Below, piece after piece: positions 51,251 through 60,491 of a DNA stretch of 64,000 bases. Made by a program: the position numbers and the translations under genes. Each line of letters starts with the position of its first letter. Within the stretch, counting starts at the first letter, position 1. The notes beneath the pieces were generated by a model, which searched no databases, was not told the DNA's origin, and saw only the letters and a list, made by a program, of their open reading frames with translations. The DNA is from DQWO01 sp964478545 (GTDB lineage Bacteria; Desulfobacterota; Anaeroferrophillalia; Anaeroferrophillales; Anaeroferrophillaceae): assembly GCA_964478545.1 (NCBI GenBank), contig CAYZIS010000003.1, positions 71,378 to 135,377 of the forward strand. Reading direction: 5' to 3'.

Positions 51251-51272
51251 GGTTTTACCTGTCAAAATTTGA

Positions 51273-53171
51273 TCACCATCCTTTGTGCCCTTGGGCTCGA
51301 TCCTGCCGGGTACGATACTGGTAGAGGAATTTTCTTTGCAGCAGTCCCCCGGGGTCATCCGGCACCCGACGCAGCCACTGCTCCAGGGCCTGTTGCTTGG
51401 CATCCATCGGTTTTTCCTCCTCAGTAGCGCTGGTCGCGGCTTTCTTTTGTTCCTCTTGCTTTTCTTTCTCTGATTTTTCCGCCTTTCCTGTCGCGGTTTT
51501 TGCGGCGGCGTCATCTGAAGATCGGGCCGTATCCGGAGCAGATTTTTTATCCTGCCGTTGCTTATCCGCTTGGGTCTGCCTGGGGGCAGTCGATTGCTGA
51601 TCTTCCTGATGGTGATCCGTCTGATTCGCTGAATTCTGCTGCTGTTTCTGATCCTGCTGACCGGAGGATTGCTTTTCTTTGTTTGTATCCTGATGTTTTT
51701 GATTATTCTGTTCCGACCGTTGTTGGTCCTGGTTCTGTTCTTGTTTTTTTTGCTCTTTTTCCTGTTGCTGATTGTCCTTTTTTGGGGATTTATCCTGCTT
51801 TTTTTGTTTCTGTTGTTTTTCCAGAAATTTTGCCACCAGTTCCCGATTAAAACGGGCATCTCCCATCTGTGGATTCAGCTTGAGGGCCTGATCGTAGGCA
51901 GCCAGCGCCTTTTCAAGCTTTCCAGCCCGGGCCAGGGCGTTACCACGGTTGTAGAAATCTTTGGCTGAGCTAAGCGGTTCAAGGGTGGCGGCCGCCTCCT
52001 TGAACTTCCCGGTCCTATACAGGGACGCAGCCTTCCAGGCGGGATCTTTAGCTAGTTGCGCCGCTGCCTTATAATCTTTTTGCTGAAAAGCTGTTGTTGC
52101 CTGTTGATCAGATCTCTGCCAGAGATCCTGCCAATTAAAAGCGGCGGCCGGATCAGCATGGAACAAGAGAACGACCAGGATCACCAACAGCCAACCTCTA
52201 CGGAAGCAAAAAGCTGCCATTAATACCAGAGGAAGCAACAACCAGGGACCCCGATCAAGCCATTGATCGCCAGTCAGCTCGCTTTTTTTTCGCTTTTTCG
52301 GAAAAAGAACGGTAGGCTGATTGAGAACTGAAAATGCAGAATCCGGCGCCTCGATATCAACATATCGTCCTCCACCCTTGACCGCCACCTGGCGCAACAA
52401 ATCAAAATTCGGCACCGGCACGACAATATTGCCCTGATCATCTTTCAGGTATCCTCCATCCGGCAGTGGCACCGGAGCGCCCTCCCTGGTACCAACAGCA
52501 ATGACATCCAGACGATAGCCTGCTTTATTAAGCTTCGCGGCAACCTTGACCGCCGCCTCATCAGCATCATCAGCAACCAAAATGATCTGACCACGACTGA
52601 CTGCCGCCCGCCGGAGTAGTTCGCCGGCTTTTTCCAGGCCCCGGTCGGCCCGGCTGCCCTGCACCGGAACCGTGTTGGTAGTAAGACTGGGAAGAAGGTT
52701 GAGAATCGTGGCCCGGTCATCAGTCAACGGCGTAACGATAAAGCTGTCACCGGCAAAAACCACCAGCCCCTGATCAATCCCGACACCGGCTTTAATCAGA
52801 TCTATTGCTTTATAACGCGCCCTAGTCAGACGACTTGGGGGAATATCAGGAGATTGCATCGAAAGTGACAAATCAAGGACGATAACCCGGCCGGTGGCCG
52901 ACCTGAACAGCGGCTGGGGCCGTCGTTCCCAGGTGGGGCCGGCCAGGGCCAGGGTGGCAAGCAGCAGCATAAGCAGAAGAGCTCCGGAGATCCTTTTGGC
53001 TGAGGTTTCGGATTCTCCCACGAGAAGTTTCCCCAGCAGGTGACGGTCACAAACCTTGTCCCACCGGCTTTTACCACTCTCCTGTTTTCGCCAGCCGTTC
53101 AGCAGCCAAAGACCAAGAGGGAACGCCAACAGCCACCAGGGCCGCAGGAAATGGAAGTTATGAAAATTCAT
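51273..53171 (-). CDS. BatB/BatC fusion: VWA-domain and TPR protein with charged low-complexity region
   Basis: The 632-residue protein has two N-terminal helices, a von Willebrand A domain (about 95-270; VIVLDLSLSMQS is the MIDAS DxSxS motif, with QGLVVFAGDSFIVTPLTDD) and further helices (about 300-340). TPR repeats follow (DFYNRGNALARAGKLEKALAAYDQALKLNPQ). After these comes about 140 residues made mostly of Gln, Lys, Glu, Asp and Ser. In many genomes BatB and BatC are separate; here they are one chain. It overlaps batA by 14 bases. Confidence 0.9.
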   Translation of the reverse strand: MNFHNFHFLRPWWLLAFPLGLWLLNGWRKQESGKSRWDKVCDRHLLGKLLVGESETSAKRISGALLLMLLLATLALAGPTWERRPQPLFRSATGRVIVLDLSLSMQSPDIPPSRLTRARYKAIDLIKAGVGIDQGLVVFAGDSFIVTPLTDDRATILNLLPSLTTNTVPVQGSRADRGLEKAGELLRRAAVSRGQIILVADDADEAAVKVAAKLNKAGYRLDVIAVGTREGAPVPLPDGGYLKDDQGNIVVPVPNFDLLRQVAVKGGGRYVDIEAPDSAFSVLNQPTVLFPKKRKKSELTGDQWLDRGPWLLLPLVLMAAFCFRRGWLLVILVVLLFHADPAAAFNWQDLWQRSDQQATTAFQQKDYKAAAQLAKDPAWKAASLYRTGKFKEAAATLEPLSSAKDFYNRGNALARAGKLEKALAAYDQALKLNPQMGDARFNRELVAKFLEKQQKQKKQDKSPKKDNQQQEKEQKKQEQNQDQQRSEQNNQKHQDTNKEKQSSGQQDQKQQQNSANQTDHHQEDQQSTAPRQTQADKQRQDKKSAPDTARSSDDAAAKTATGKAEKSEKEKQEEQKKAATSATEEEKPMDAKQQALEQWLRRVPDDPGGLLQRKFLYQYRTRQDRAQGHKGW

Positions 53172-54141
53172 GGTGTCTGGTTACCATCAGTAAAAATGTG
53201 AGCAGCAAGGCGGTGCTTAAGGGCCAATAGAAGAGGTCACGAACAGGACGCAGGTTCTGGTCTTCACTGACTACCGGTTCAAGCTTATCAAGCAGGGCAT
53301 ATATTTTTTCCAGCTCCCGGGGGTCGCGGGCACGAAAGTAACGACCGCCGGTGAGTTTGGCAATCTTTTGCAAGGTTTTTTCATCGAGATCAGCTGATGG
53401 ATTAACCACCCGCTGGCCAAAAAAGGTATTGACCACCATCCGATCGGCCCCGACTCCGATGGTATAGATGGATACTTTCTCTTCGGTCGCCAGTTCGGCT
53501 GCTTTCAATGGATCGATAGCACCCGCAGTGTTGGCACCATCTGTCAACAGGATTAGTACTTTCCGTTTACCAGGCCTTTTCTGCAGGCGTTTAACCGCCA
53601 GTCCCAGGGCATCGCCAATAGCAGTTTTTTTGCCGGCAATACCGATCAATGATTCCTGCAGCAGCTGATTGACCGTTTTGCGATCAAGTGAAAGCGGTGT
53701 CTGCAGGTAGGCCCGGGTACCGAAAAGAATCAGGCCGAGGCGATCACCCTGACGGCGCTTGATAAAATTTCCGGCAATTTTTTTAATCATGGTCAGCCGA
53801 TCAACGGTTTGATTATCCAGTTCCATATCTTTGATCTGCATACTCCCGGAAATATCGACCGCCAGTAGCAGATCACGGCCACTGATCGGAGTACTCAAAG
53901 GTTCACCAATCCATTGAGGACGAGCTGCAGCTCCGACCAGCAGAATCCAGGCCAAAATCGCCAGTAGCCGAATCCAGGTGGAGCTTTTGCCGCTGCTGAA
54001 CTGGCGAAAACCGGCAAGTTCCCGGTAAAATGGTACTTTCAGGGCCATGCCGGAGGTTGTGCGGGCCCGGGGCAGCAAAAGATAGGCCAGGATGGGCAGG
54101 GGTAGAACGAAAAACATCCAGGGCCAGGCAAAGGTGGTCAT
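53158..54141 (-). CDS. batA: BatA-like VWA-domain protein
   Basis: The start at 54141 (MTTFAWPWMFFVLPLPILAYLLLP) follows GGAGG. The 327-residue protein has two N-terminal membrane segments and a VWA domain (about 85-270): LLLAVDISGSMQIKDM (MIDAS), RQGDRLGLILFGTRAYLQTPLS, and VLILLTDGANTAGAIDP. A final membrane segment ends it. Bat proteins are linked to stress or oxygen tolerance in other bacteria, with the mechanism unclear. Confidence 0.92.
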   Translation of the reverse strand: MTTFAWPWMFFVLPLPILAYLLLPRARTTSGMALKVPFYRELAGFRQFSSGKSSTWIRLLAILAWILLVGAAARPQWIGEPLSTPISGRDLLLAVDISGSMQIKDMELDNQTVDRLTMIKKIAGNFIKRRQGDRLGLILFGTRAYLQTPLSLDRKTVNQLLQESLIGIAGKKTAIGDALGLAVKRLQKRPGKRKVLILLTDGANTAGAIDPLKAAELATEEKVSIYTIGVGADRMVVNTFFGQRVVNPSADLDEKTLQKIAKLTGGRYFRARDPRELEKIYALLDKLEPVVSEDQNLRPVRDLFYWPLSTALLLTFLLMVTRHHEFS

Positions 54142-54644
54142 GCTTGCCTCCGGGTTTTTCGTTTTTGCGCCCCAAACCACTTTTCAATAACTTTCCCCAA
54201 AGCCTCAAGATCAGTAGCCGTAACCGGGGCATAGATCTCTTCCAACAGCGGACGAAGCTCAGCATCGATAATTTTCAGACCTTTCTCCCCTGCCCTCTCT
54301 TTGAGAAAATCAAGCCATGGTTGACCGCAGAGACCGGCGACCTGGTGTCGGGGGAAAAAGACCAGACAGAAACGACGCAGCAGGGCAGAAATATCCTGCA
54401 GGGTCTGGAGCTGAATTTCAGGACTCCTACTGTGCAGGTCAAGCTGGGAAAGCTCTTGCAGAGCCAGCTTAATCGGCCGCTTGAAAAGCTGCCGCTGCCG
54501 CCATTTATAAAAGATATAGGCAAACAGTACTAACAGTAGAAAACTCAGTATCCACCAACCTGGAGCCGGGGGCCACCAGCTGGGGACAGGAGGTAGGTGG
54601 ATATCTTTTAAGGCTGTCAGGGGATTTGGACTAGTTGGATTCAT
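54138..54644 (-). CDS. DUF4381-domain membrane protein
   Basis: The 168-residue protein starts with a proline-rich segment (LKDIHLPPVPSWWPPAPGWW) followed by one membrane helix (about 31-47) and a helical cytoplasmic region (LALQELSQLDL, QDISALLRRFCLVFFPRHQVAGLCGQPWLDFL), the DUF4381 pattern. It lies between DUF58 and batA, its standard place. The stop overlaps the batA start by 4 bases, and its start overlaps DUF58 by 14. Confidence 0.9.
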   Translation of the reverse strand: MNPTSPNPLTALKDIHLPPVPSWWPPAPGWWILSFLLLVLFAYIFYKWRQRQLFKRPIKLALQELSQLDLHSRSPEIQLQTLQDISALLRRFCLVFFPRHQVAGLCGQPWLDFLKERAGEKGLKIIDAELRPLLEEIYAPVTATDLEALGKVIEKWFGAQKRKTRRQA

Positions 54645-55599
54645 GGCGGCTCACATGACGTTTAAGACTGAGGCCCCGGCGCATAACCCCGGCGATGTCC
54701 GTACCGGAGACAAGCTTGAGCAACGGTATTTTCAGATGGTTGGAAAGTTGTTCCAAACTCTCCTGACGACGGCGAAAAACCTCGTTGTAATACTGACGAA
54801 AGTCGGAATTTTTGGTGTTGAGCCGGGCATTTTCATGACCGTCAGTTATACTGTAGATTCCTGGGGGTGGCGGGGCCATTTCCAGGGGGTCGATTACCTG
54901 GCAAAGAACAAGATCGTTGTGCCGGCGCAGGCGTCCAAGATTTCGTTCCATCTCCGGATCATAATGATAAAAATCACTGATCAGAAAAATCCGGCTACCG
55001 GGACGGATGGCTCGTATTCCGTGACGAATCAGCTGATCTAAAGATGAACCGGAATTATCGCCGGCAAATTGGCTGGTCGCTTTGACCAGCGCTTGGATCA
55101 ATGCCAGCACCCCTTTCCTGCCGGCTGTGGGTCTCAGTTCAAATTTCTCCCGGGGGCTTAAGATAATGCCACCGATGCGGTCACCGTTAAAGATCGTGGT
55201 CCAGGCAATGGTGGCCGCCAGGCGGGCGGCAATCACCGATTTAAATGCTTCCTTGGTCCCGAAATACAGTGATGGGCTGAAGTCCATCAGGATAATAACC
55301 GGCCGATCACGTTCTTCAACATAAACTTTAGTGTGGGTTTTGCCGGTGCGGGCCGTGACCCGCCAGTCAATATTGCGAACATCATCGCCTGGGGTGTAGA
55401 TTCTGGATTCGGCATAATCCATGCCGCGTCCCCTGAATTTTGACAGGGTACTGCCAGCCATGATGGAATAAGCCCGCGTACTGCCACCAACACTCAAAGT
55501 GCGAGCCACATGCCGTAGTGCAAGCAGCTCTTCCGGTGTACAGGTTATGCCGTTAACGGTTGCCGGTCGTGATTTTCTGATAAATTTTATCAGTCGCAT
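54631..55599 (-). CDS. DUF58-domain protein (VWA-like)
   Basis: The 322-residue protein shows SKFRGRGMDYAESRIYTPGDDVRNIDWRVTARTG, the DUF58 signature, followed by a VWA-like fold with VIILMDFSPSLYFGT and GSRIFLISDFYHYDPEM. DUF58 proteins are encoded next to MoxR ATPases, which are thought to act on their metal-ion-dependent adhesion-type sites. It is full length. Confidence 0.93.
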   Translation of the reverse strand: MRLIKFIRKSRPATVNGITCTPEELLALRHVARTLSVGGSTRAYSIMAGSTLSKFRGRGMDYAESRIYTPGDDVRNIDWRVTARTGKTHTKVYVEERDRPVIILMDFSPSLYFGTKEAFKSVIAARLAATIAWTTIFNGDRIGGIILSPREKFELRPTAGRKGVLALIQALVKATSQFAGDNSGSSLDQLIRHGIRAIRPGSRIFLISDFYHYDPEMERNLGRLRRHNDLVLCQVIDPLEMAPPPPGIYSITDGHENARLNTKNSDFRQYYNEVFRRRQESLEQLSNHLKIPLLKLVSGTDIAGVMRRGLSLKRHVSRHESN

Positions 55600-55781
55600 G
55601 GATTATTCTCTGGTGAAATGCTTACTTACATGGCAGTTTTAAAAATTCTCAACTTTCCGTGTTGCTCTAAAACAGTGATAATACCTCAGTAAAACAATGC
55701 CAGAGACACCACGAAGCACGATGAACACGAAGTTTTTTTTCAGAAAGTTGAATTTTAAGCTGCTGAGATTCAGGCTTCGGC

Positions 55782-56789
55782 TCAGGGTACGGGGATTTGC
55801 TGTAAAAGTTCGTCGATAACCTTTTCACTGGTAATACCTTCGGCTTCGGCTTCGAAACTCAGGATGAGGCGATGACGCAGGATGTCATGGACAACCGCCT
55901 GAATATTTTCCGGAGTGACAAACTCTTTACCCTGCAGCCAGGCATGGGCCCGGGCGCAGCGGTCCAGAGCGATGGTAGCCCGTGGACTAGCACCATATTC
56001 GATCCAGCGGTTTATATTCTCGCCGCAGGATTGGGGATTGCGGGTTGCCAGAATAAGCTGGACGATATATTCTTTGAGGGGGTCTGCCATATGCAGATCA
56101 AGCACTTTACGCCGGGCCCGGGTTATCATCTCCGGGCTCAAAATGGGGGTTTGGGAAGTTTTTCCCCCAAGTTCATCCAATACCTCCCGCCGGGCCAGCT
56201 CTAGAATCATCTTTTCGCTCTCATAGTCAGGATAATCCACCTTGATCTGCATAAGGAAACGGTCGAGCTGGGCCTCGGGTAAGGGATAGGTACCCTCCTG
56301 TTCAATAGGATTCTGGGTAGCCATAACCATAAAAAGATCCGGCAAGTAATGAGTTTTGTGACCAACACTGATTTGTCTTTCCGACATCGCTTCCAAAAGA
56401 GCGGATTGAACCTTGGCCGGGGCCCGGTTGATTTCATCGGCAAGGACAATATTGTGAAAAAGGGGGCCGGGTTGAAAGCGGAAGGAATCGCTGTTGCGCT
56501 GATATATTTCAGTACCGGTCAGGTCGGCCGGAAGCAGGTCGGGGGTAAACTGAAGGCGCTGAAAATCACCCTCAATACAATCAGCCAAAGACTTGACTGC
56601 CCGGGTTTTTGCCAGTCCTGGAGCCCCTTCAACCAGTAAATGGCCATCGGCCAACAGGGCGATCAACAGGTGTTCAATGAGAATTTCCTGGCCGATAATT
56701 TCATCCGCCATACGCTTTTTTGCCTGCTGAAAAACCAGCCCGGCACCATCGTTTCCACTGCCGTTTTGTGCTGCAATTGTCATTTCCAT
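55782..56789 (-). CDS. MoxR-family AAA+ ATPase
   Basis: The start at 56789 gives 335 residues; a longer frame would read through an R3 repeat and is rejected. The protein has VEGAPGLAKTRAVKSLA (Walker A), NIVLADEINRAPAKVQSALLEAM (Walker B and sensor region), VMATQNPIEQEGTYPLPEAQLDRF (sensor 1) and GASPRATIALDRCARAHAWL (sensor 2). MoxR ATPases are chaperones for VWA-domain proteins. It is first in the MoxR-DUF58-DUF4381-Bat cluster; 182 bp separate it from DUF58. Confidence 0.95.
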   Translation of the reverse strand: MEMTIAAQNGSGNDGAGLVFQQAKKRMADEIIGQEILIEHLLIALLADGHLLVEGAPGLAKTRAVKSLADCIEGDFQRLQFTPDLLPADLTGTEIYQRNSDSFRFQPGPLFHNIVLADEINRAPAKVQSALLEAMSERQISVGHKTHYLPDLFMVMATQNPIEQEGTYPLPEAQLDRFLMQIKVDYPDYESEKMILELARREVLDELGGKTSQTPILSPEMITRARRKVLDLHMADPLKEYIVQLILATRNPQSCGENINRWIEYGASPRATIALDRCARAHAWLQGKEFVTPENIQAVVHDILRHRLILSFEAEAEGITSEKVIDELLQQIPVP

Positions 56790-56856
56790 AAGATCATCTT
56801 TCCACTTGGTAAGAGGATAAAAAAAGAGTGGATGGTTTAGCTGCTCAGGAGAACCT

Positions 56857-56976
56857 GTCACTCTTTTCAGTACCCCCTTGAGGGGTATAAAAAACAAGAA
56901 ATTGTCGGGAATACATTCAGGATGTTTGGGCTTAGCTCATAGCGAGAATGAGCGAGAGCCATGACGGAACATCCTG
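56857..56976. repeat. Palindromic repeat R3, compact copy
   Basis: It starts GTCACTCTTTTCAGTACCCC and CTTGAGGGGTATAAAAAACA, identical to 43356. It contains the full palindrome: CAGGATGTT, GGCTTAGCTCAT, AGCGAG, ATGAGCGAGAGCC and AACATCCTG. It lies 68 bp upstream of moxR. The remaining sequence to the DsrE gene (56977-57296) holds no gene, only the hairpin at 57172. Confidence 0.8.
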
Positions 56977-57171
56977 ATACATTGATTTGAGTTGTGGTCG
57001 TTAGCCCACATTAGTACCAGTTCGCATCAGGGATGGAATATAGGATTATTTTCAGCTTCGGTCAAGAGAAGTGCGGTTTTATTTGAAAATTTTAATTGGC
57101 AGGATGATGGTAAAAGCAGAACTTGCCTGACCATTACCGGAACATCATGAAAAGAAATCTGTTAAAAACAA

Positions 57172-57224
57172 GCTATCCCGGTTTCGGGGACAAGTTCGGA
57201 ATCTGTCCCCTAAACCGGGATAGT
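57172..57224 (-). terminator. Long nested hairpin downstream of the DsrE gene
   Basis: GCTATCCCGGTTT pairs with AAACCGGGATAGT over 13 bp (one G-U), and inside it GGGGACA pairs with TGTCCCC. Read on the minus strand it is followed by TTGTTTTTAAC, consistent with a terminator for the DsrE gene, which ends at 57297. The GGGGACA/TGTCCCC core resembles REP-type repeats. Confidence 0.65.
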
Positions 57225-57296
57225 TATTTGACACTTTTTTAACCGAACGGGTTAACATCAGTGGACATGTAACCTTCGGTTGATATTTGCTACTGA

Positions 57297-57737
57297 TTAG
57301 TAATACAGCACCTTATCCGCTCCATCGATAGCACCCCAGGCATCAGGCAGCTTCACCGGGACAATAAAATCTTCTATATTGGATGTATCATCCACGGATT
57401 CAGCAAAACCGCCGATGACATGGAAGGTGGCACAGGAGGCAATCGTAACCCCCAGCTGATCTTTCTGGAAACGGGCCATCTGTTCCAGGTTATCGGGCAA
57501 GTCGGCAGCCGAAAGACCGTCCAACTGACCGGCAATCAGTTCTTTCACGTTTTGGGGAATTTCCAGTTTTGCCAATTCACCTTTTTTCGCCATGGAAACG
57601 GCGTTAGGTCCATAAAAGATGGTGACGTTGGGTACATTGCCTAGTTTCTTCGCCATAAAAGCGGTAACATAGCTGGCATATTGATTGGCAGGTTCGGTGG
57701 TACTGACGACTAACAGCAGGTTTTTGGTATCGGACAT
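57297..57737 (-). CDS. DsrE-family protein
   Basis: The 146-residue protein has the DsrE/F fold pattern: NLLLVVSTTEPANQYASYVTAFMAKKL, NVTIFYGPNAVSMAKKGELAKL and LGVTIASCATFHVIGGFAES. One cysteine (ASCATF) is near the position of the active cysteine in DsrE/TusD sulfur-transfer proteins. No dsr or tus partners are adjacent, so it may act in sulfur relay or as a general peroxiredoxin-like protein. GGAGGG precedes the start. Confidence 0.85.
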   Translation of the reverse strand: MSDTKNLLLVVSTTEPANQYASYVTAFMAKKLGNVPNVTIFYGPNAVSMAKKGELAKLEIPQNVKELIAGQLDGLSAADLPDNLEQMARFQKDQLGVTIASCATFHVIGGFAESVDDTSNIEDFIVPVKLPDAWGAIDGADKVLYY

Positions 57738-57850
57738 TTTCTTTCCCTCCTTAAAATGAAGTTGTGGTTTTTGAAATCCATATCTAAAAAATGGATTTCA
57801 ATACTATATGCCAAATTTATTTTTTCGTCCAGCAGAAATATTCAGATTTG

Positions 57851-58309
57851 CTACCAGACCAACGTCTTATAAATCCATCCCTGATCACCGTCGGGATGCT
57901 GTATTTTCATCCACTTACCTTGTTTTTTAAGAACTTTAAAGGCAACCCCTTTTTCAGTGGTAAAAATGACCGGATATTTAGTTGCGGGACCGGACCGGAC
58001 ATTAGCTTTATCCTTAATGGTAATCACTGTTGCTTGCTTGCCCAGCAGTTTATCGCTGATCCAGCCCGCATCCCCTTCATAATCGCTGAATTGATACCAA
58101 TGACCGGATTTTTTAATAATCTGTAGCGGATAATATATCCCCACCTGCCAGATGATCTCATACTTGGTTCCCGGCCCGGAACGGATATTGGCTTTTGGCA
58201 CCTTGATGGAAAGCCGCTCGGCCAATGCCAACCCTGGCATCAGGCATAATAAAAACATGACCAGGACAAAAACAAACAATCTTTTTCTCATCAAATAAAC
58301 TGAAATCAC
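57851..58309 (-). CDS. Exported protein with two bacterial SH3 domains
   Basis: The 152-residue protein has a signal peptide (KRLFVFVLVMFLLCLMPGLALA) and two SH3b domains: KANIRSGPGTKYEIIWQVGIYYPLQIIKKSGHWYQF and KANVRSGPATKYPVIFTTEKGVAFKVLKKQGKWMKI. Each includes the N(V/I)RSGP motif and the downstream GW. Such domains bind cell-wall peptides. The GTG start at 58309 follows GGAGGAGG. Confidence 0.88.
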   Translation of the reverse strand: MISVYLMRKRLFVFVLVMFLLCLMPGLALAERLSIKVPKANIRSGPGTKYEIIWQVGIYYPLQIIKKSGHWYQFSDYEGDAGWISDKLLGKQATVITIKDKANVRSGPATKYPVIFTTEKGVAFKVLKKQGKWMKIQHPDGDQGWIYKTLVW

Positions 58310-58324
58310 CAGCTATGCCTCCTC

Positions 58325-58450
58325 CTATAATTCCCGGTATGATAATCCCAAAGCCTGTCTTTTGGCTTCAATATGTCGCTGAATCAACAGGCGGATAACT
58401 TCGGCGGCGCTGACCCCAGCAATCCCATTGCCGATGATGACATATTCCAT
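58325..58450 (-). pseudogene. 41-residue remnant: N-terminus of an FAD/NAD-dependent oxidoreductase joined to a short tail
   Basis: The frame from ATG at 58450 reads MEYVIIGNGIAGVSAAEVIR, the Rossmann GxGxxG start of a pyridine-nucleotide-disulfide oxidoreductase. It then continues LLIQRHIEAKRQALGLSYREL and stops. The real gene would be at least 400 residues, so nearly everything is deleted in frame. It lies 15 bp ahead of the SH3 gene. The interval 58451-58737 holds nothing else I can support. Confidence 0.55.
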
Positions 58451-58737
58451 AAACCCCGATTCCTGCAAGAAAAATGGAAATGGAATAAAAACATACTACT
58501 GCTATGGGGTAACAGTTCTTTTATTCATACTCTTGCTGAAGGAAAATTTCAACTGCTTAGTAAGCGCTATTGTGAAAACTGCGACTTCAACAAAAAGCCT
58601 TTCAGCCATTCAGGAACAAAAATAAATATAGTGGCAGAATCAAAAGATAAAGAATGGGAGGCAGAGACAAGAAGATGGGAGCTGATTGGGATTGTTTAAG
58701 AAAAATCAGGTGGGAGCAAGGATCGAAAAAAAGATAA

Positions 58738-59355
58738 TCAAGCACCGGCAGGGGCAAGAAACTTATAAAGTTTAGCTTTATATTTTGTTTCTATCTCAAT
58801 AAACTTCATGCCTATTTTAATTTGATGCTTATCATTACATATCTTTTTCACCACCCCTTCAAGATTAATTTTATCTGCCAATCCAGGAAGACAAAAGGAA
58901 AGGTTAATCTGCTGATCAACATCCATGGGGTTGGAAATGTTCTCCATTTCGCTGATTTCAAGGGCAACCTGACAGCCACCCTTACTTAAATCAATAATCC
59001 GGGAATGAAACATCATCTTACCAACCTTGAGCTGGCTGGGGAGATAACAATCAATTCTTTTATAGTTTCGTAAATTATGATCTTCTATCTTGGCAGGATA
59101 CTGAATGAACAAAAGCGCCGCGGGGACTTTCACCACACTGATAATTTCAGTTTGAAAGCCATAGACGCTTCCCCGATATAAAAATCTGACAACAACCTTT
59201 TCCCCAGGAGTAAAAAAAGTCTGAGCATTTTCTGCCAGGGGTTGCCGGATAATCATATACTGCCCCGGATCAAACCCCACCAGAACACTTTTAAACCGAT
59301 CCGGCTTTTCCTCAAGCTGGATCTGTAATGGGGTACCTAATTCAATTTCATACAT
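58738..59355 (-). CDS. YcgR-like PilZ-domain protein
   Basis: The 205-residue protein has an N-terminal flagellar-brake-type domain (about 1-95; MYEIELGTPLQIQLEE, GFDPGQYMIIRQP, GEKVVVRFLYRGSVYGFQTEI). The C-terminal PilZ domain has LRNYKRIDCYLPSQL (RxxxR) and IIDLSKGGCQVAL (DxSxxG). It should bind c-di-GMP; what it controls is unknown. It is a better PilZ match than the protein at 25.2 kb. Confidence 0.9.
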   Translation of the reverse strand: MYEIELGTPLQIQLEEKPDRFKSVLVGFDPGQYMIIRQPLAENAQTFFTPGEKVVVRFLYRGSVYGFQTEIISVVKVPAALLFIQYPAKIEDHNLRNYKRIDCYLPSQLKVGKMMFHSRIIDLSKGGCQVALEISEMENISNPMDVDQQINLSFCLPGLADKINLEGVVKKICNDKHQIKIGMKFIEIETKYKAKLYKFLAPAGA

Positions 59356-59917
59356 TGATCAGTATTACTTTCCAAAGTCATCACAAATAATGGTTTGTAT
59401 TTTGAGTCCTGAAATGAAAAGAGTTTCTCAGAGTCATGGAGAAAAAGCTATTTTACCTGTCTCCCCTCTGTACCCCCGTGAAAAACGACAATCATGCAAC
59501 CCTGGGGGTAGGAAAGGTTTGAAAACAGATTTAAAATCTCTCCACAGACAGCACCATCTTCAAAATCATTCCGGTAACGGACAGGCACAAGGATTGGTGA
59601 TCCTCAATTCATATAAACAGGGAATCACTGAAAACTTCACACCACACCTCATCCTACTGTAATAATTGAAGTTTTACAGATTCCATACCTTAGCATATTT
59701 TCTCTATTTTCTCCAATTTTCCCTATTTCACACAAAAAGTCTCACACAAAAAGTCTCACACGGATTCTCACACGGATTCTCACACAGACTTTGCCAAAAA
59801 CACTTTGCCTACTGCTGCATATTAAACATCAATGTGCAACAGACAAACAGCCATACAAAGGAACACATATGACGATATCATACTGTTCCTCTACCCCTGT
59901 TTTTAACAACCTTAGAT
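59356..59917. other. Gene-poor interval with short tandem repeats
   Basis: I see no supported gene here. At 59728-59790 there is a short tandem array: CTCACACAAAAAGT occurs twice, then CTCACACGGATT twice, then a partial unit CTCACACAGAC. Confidence 0.6.
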
Positions 59918-60184
59918 TCAACTCGTAAGTGCAACATTCGCTTCTTCTGGGTCAAATGAAACGAATTCTGTATTTTTCAATATTATTGATGTAACATATC
60001 CAAATATCATTGTAAAAATGTACCCAATAATACTTGAAAGAAAAAAAACTCCACCGACAAGGAAAAAGAGTGATTTTAAGGAAAATACTCTCACATCAGG
60101 ATCATCAAAATTGATAAAGCAGACGATGGTTGCGATTGCCCAAACGACCATTACCGTTCCAATGTAATATCCTTTATGGTTCAT
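59918..60184 (-). CDS. Small two-span membrane protein, unknown
   Basis: The 88-residue frame encodes two hydrophobic segments (about 8-24, GTVMVVWAIATIVCFIN, and 36-66, SLFFLVGGVFFLSSIIGYIFTMIFGYVTSIIL) and a short polar tail. No family is recognised. The coding call rests on hydrophobic pattern and length only. The ribosome site is not convincing. Confidence 0.5.
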   Translation of the reverse strand: MNHKGYYIGTVMVVWAIATIVCFINFDDPDVRVFSLKSLFFLVGGVFFLSSIIGYIFTMIFGYVTSIILKNTEFVSFDPEEANVALTS

Positions 60185-60491
60185 GTTTTTATCACCATTT
60201 TCTGTTTATCACACCGATAAAATCCAACGCTGTAGATTTAAAAGGTAAAATTTAATTTTCACTCACAGCGCTTCGATACCCCATGACCGAAGTCTATCTT
60301 TCATATCAAAAAAAACTTGAATTGCTGTTGCTGTGTGTCAACGACCAACATCACTTGCCAGGCCGGGGTACTCGAAGAAACTACGGGCGGCTATTCCCGG
60401 TCAAGCAAATGTTTTTGTTCGGCGCTTTTTTACCAATAGATTCGAGTTGTCAAGGATAAATTGACTCCTAATTTCTGTTTGCTTCGTTTGG
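60185..60491. other. Intergenic interval with R4 copy 2
   Basis: No gene is visible. The stretch CATCACTTGCCAGGCCGGGG with TACTCGAAGAAA (about 60347-60380) matches repeat R4 at 40271. The rest is AT-rich sequence without recognisable structure. Confidence 0.5.

Noticed and set aside
51251..51859. N-terminal extension of batD reading Asn/Arg/Lys-rich sequence
   Set aside because: It lies in another frame of the low-complexity tail of the preceding gene; a signal peptide and proper start occur at 51250.
56790..56897. Longer MoxR N-terminus from 56897
   Set aside because: The extra residues read through an R3 repeat; a ribosome site and normal family start are at 56789.
58373..58699. Plus-strand 108-codon open frame
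   Set aside because: Its first part is antisense to the flavoprotein relic and the rest shows no domain; start and ribosome site are unconvincing.
59390..59662. Plus-strand 90-codon open frame
   Set aside because: No ribosome site, biased composition and no recognisable pattern.
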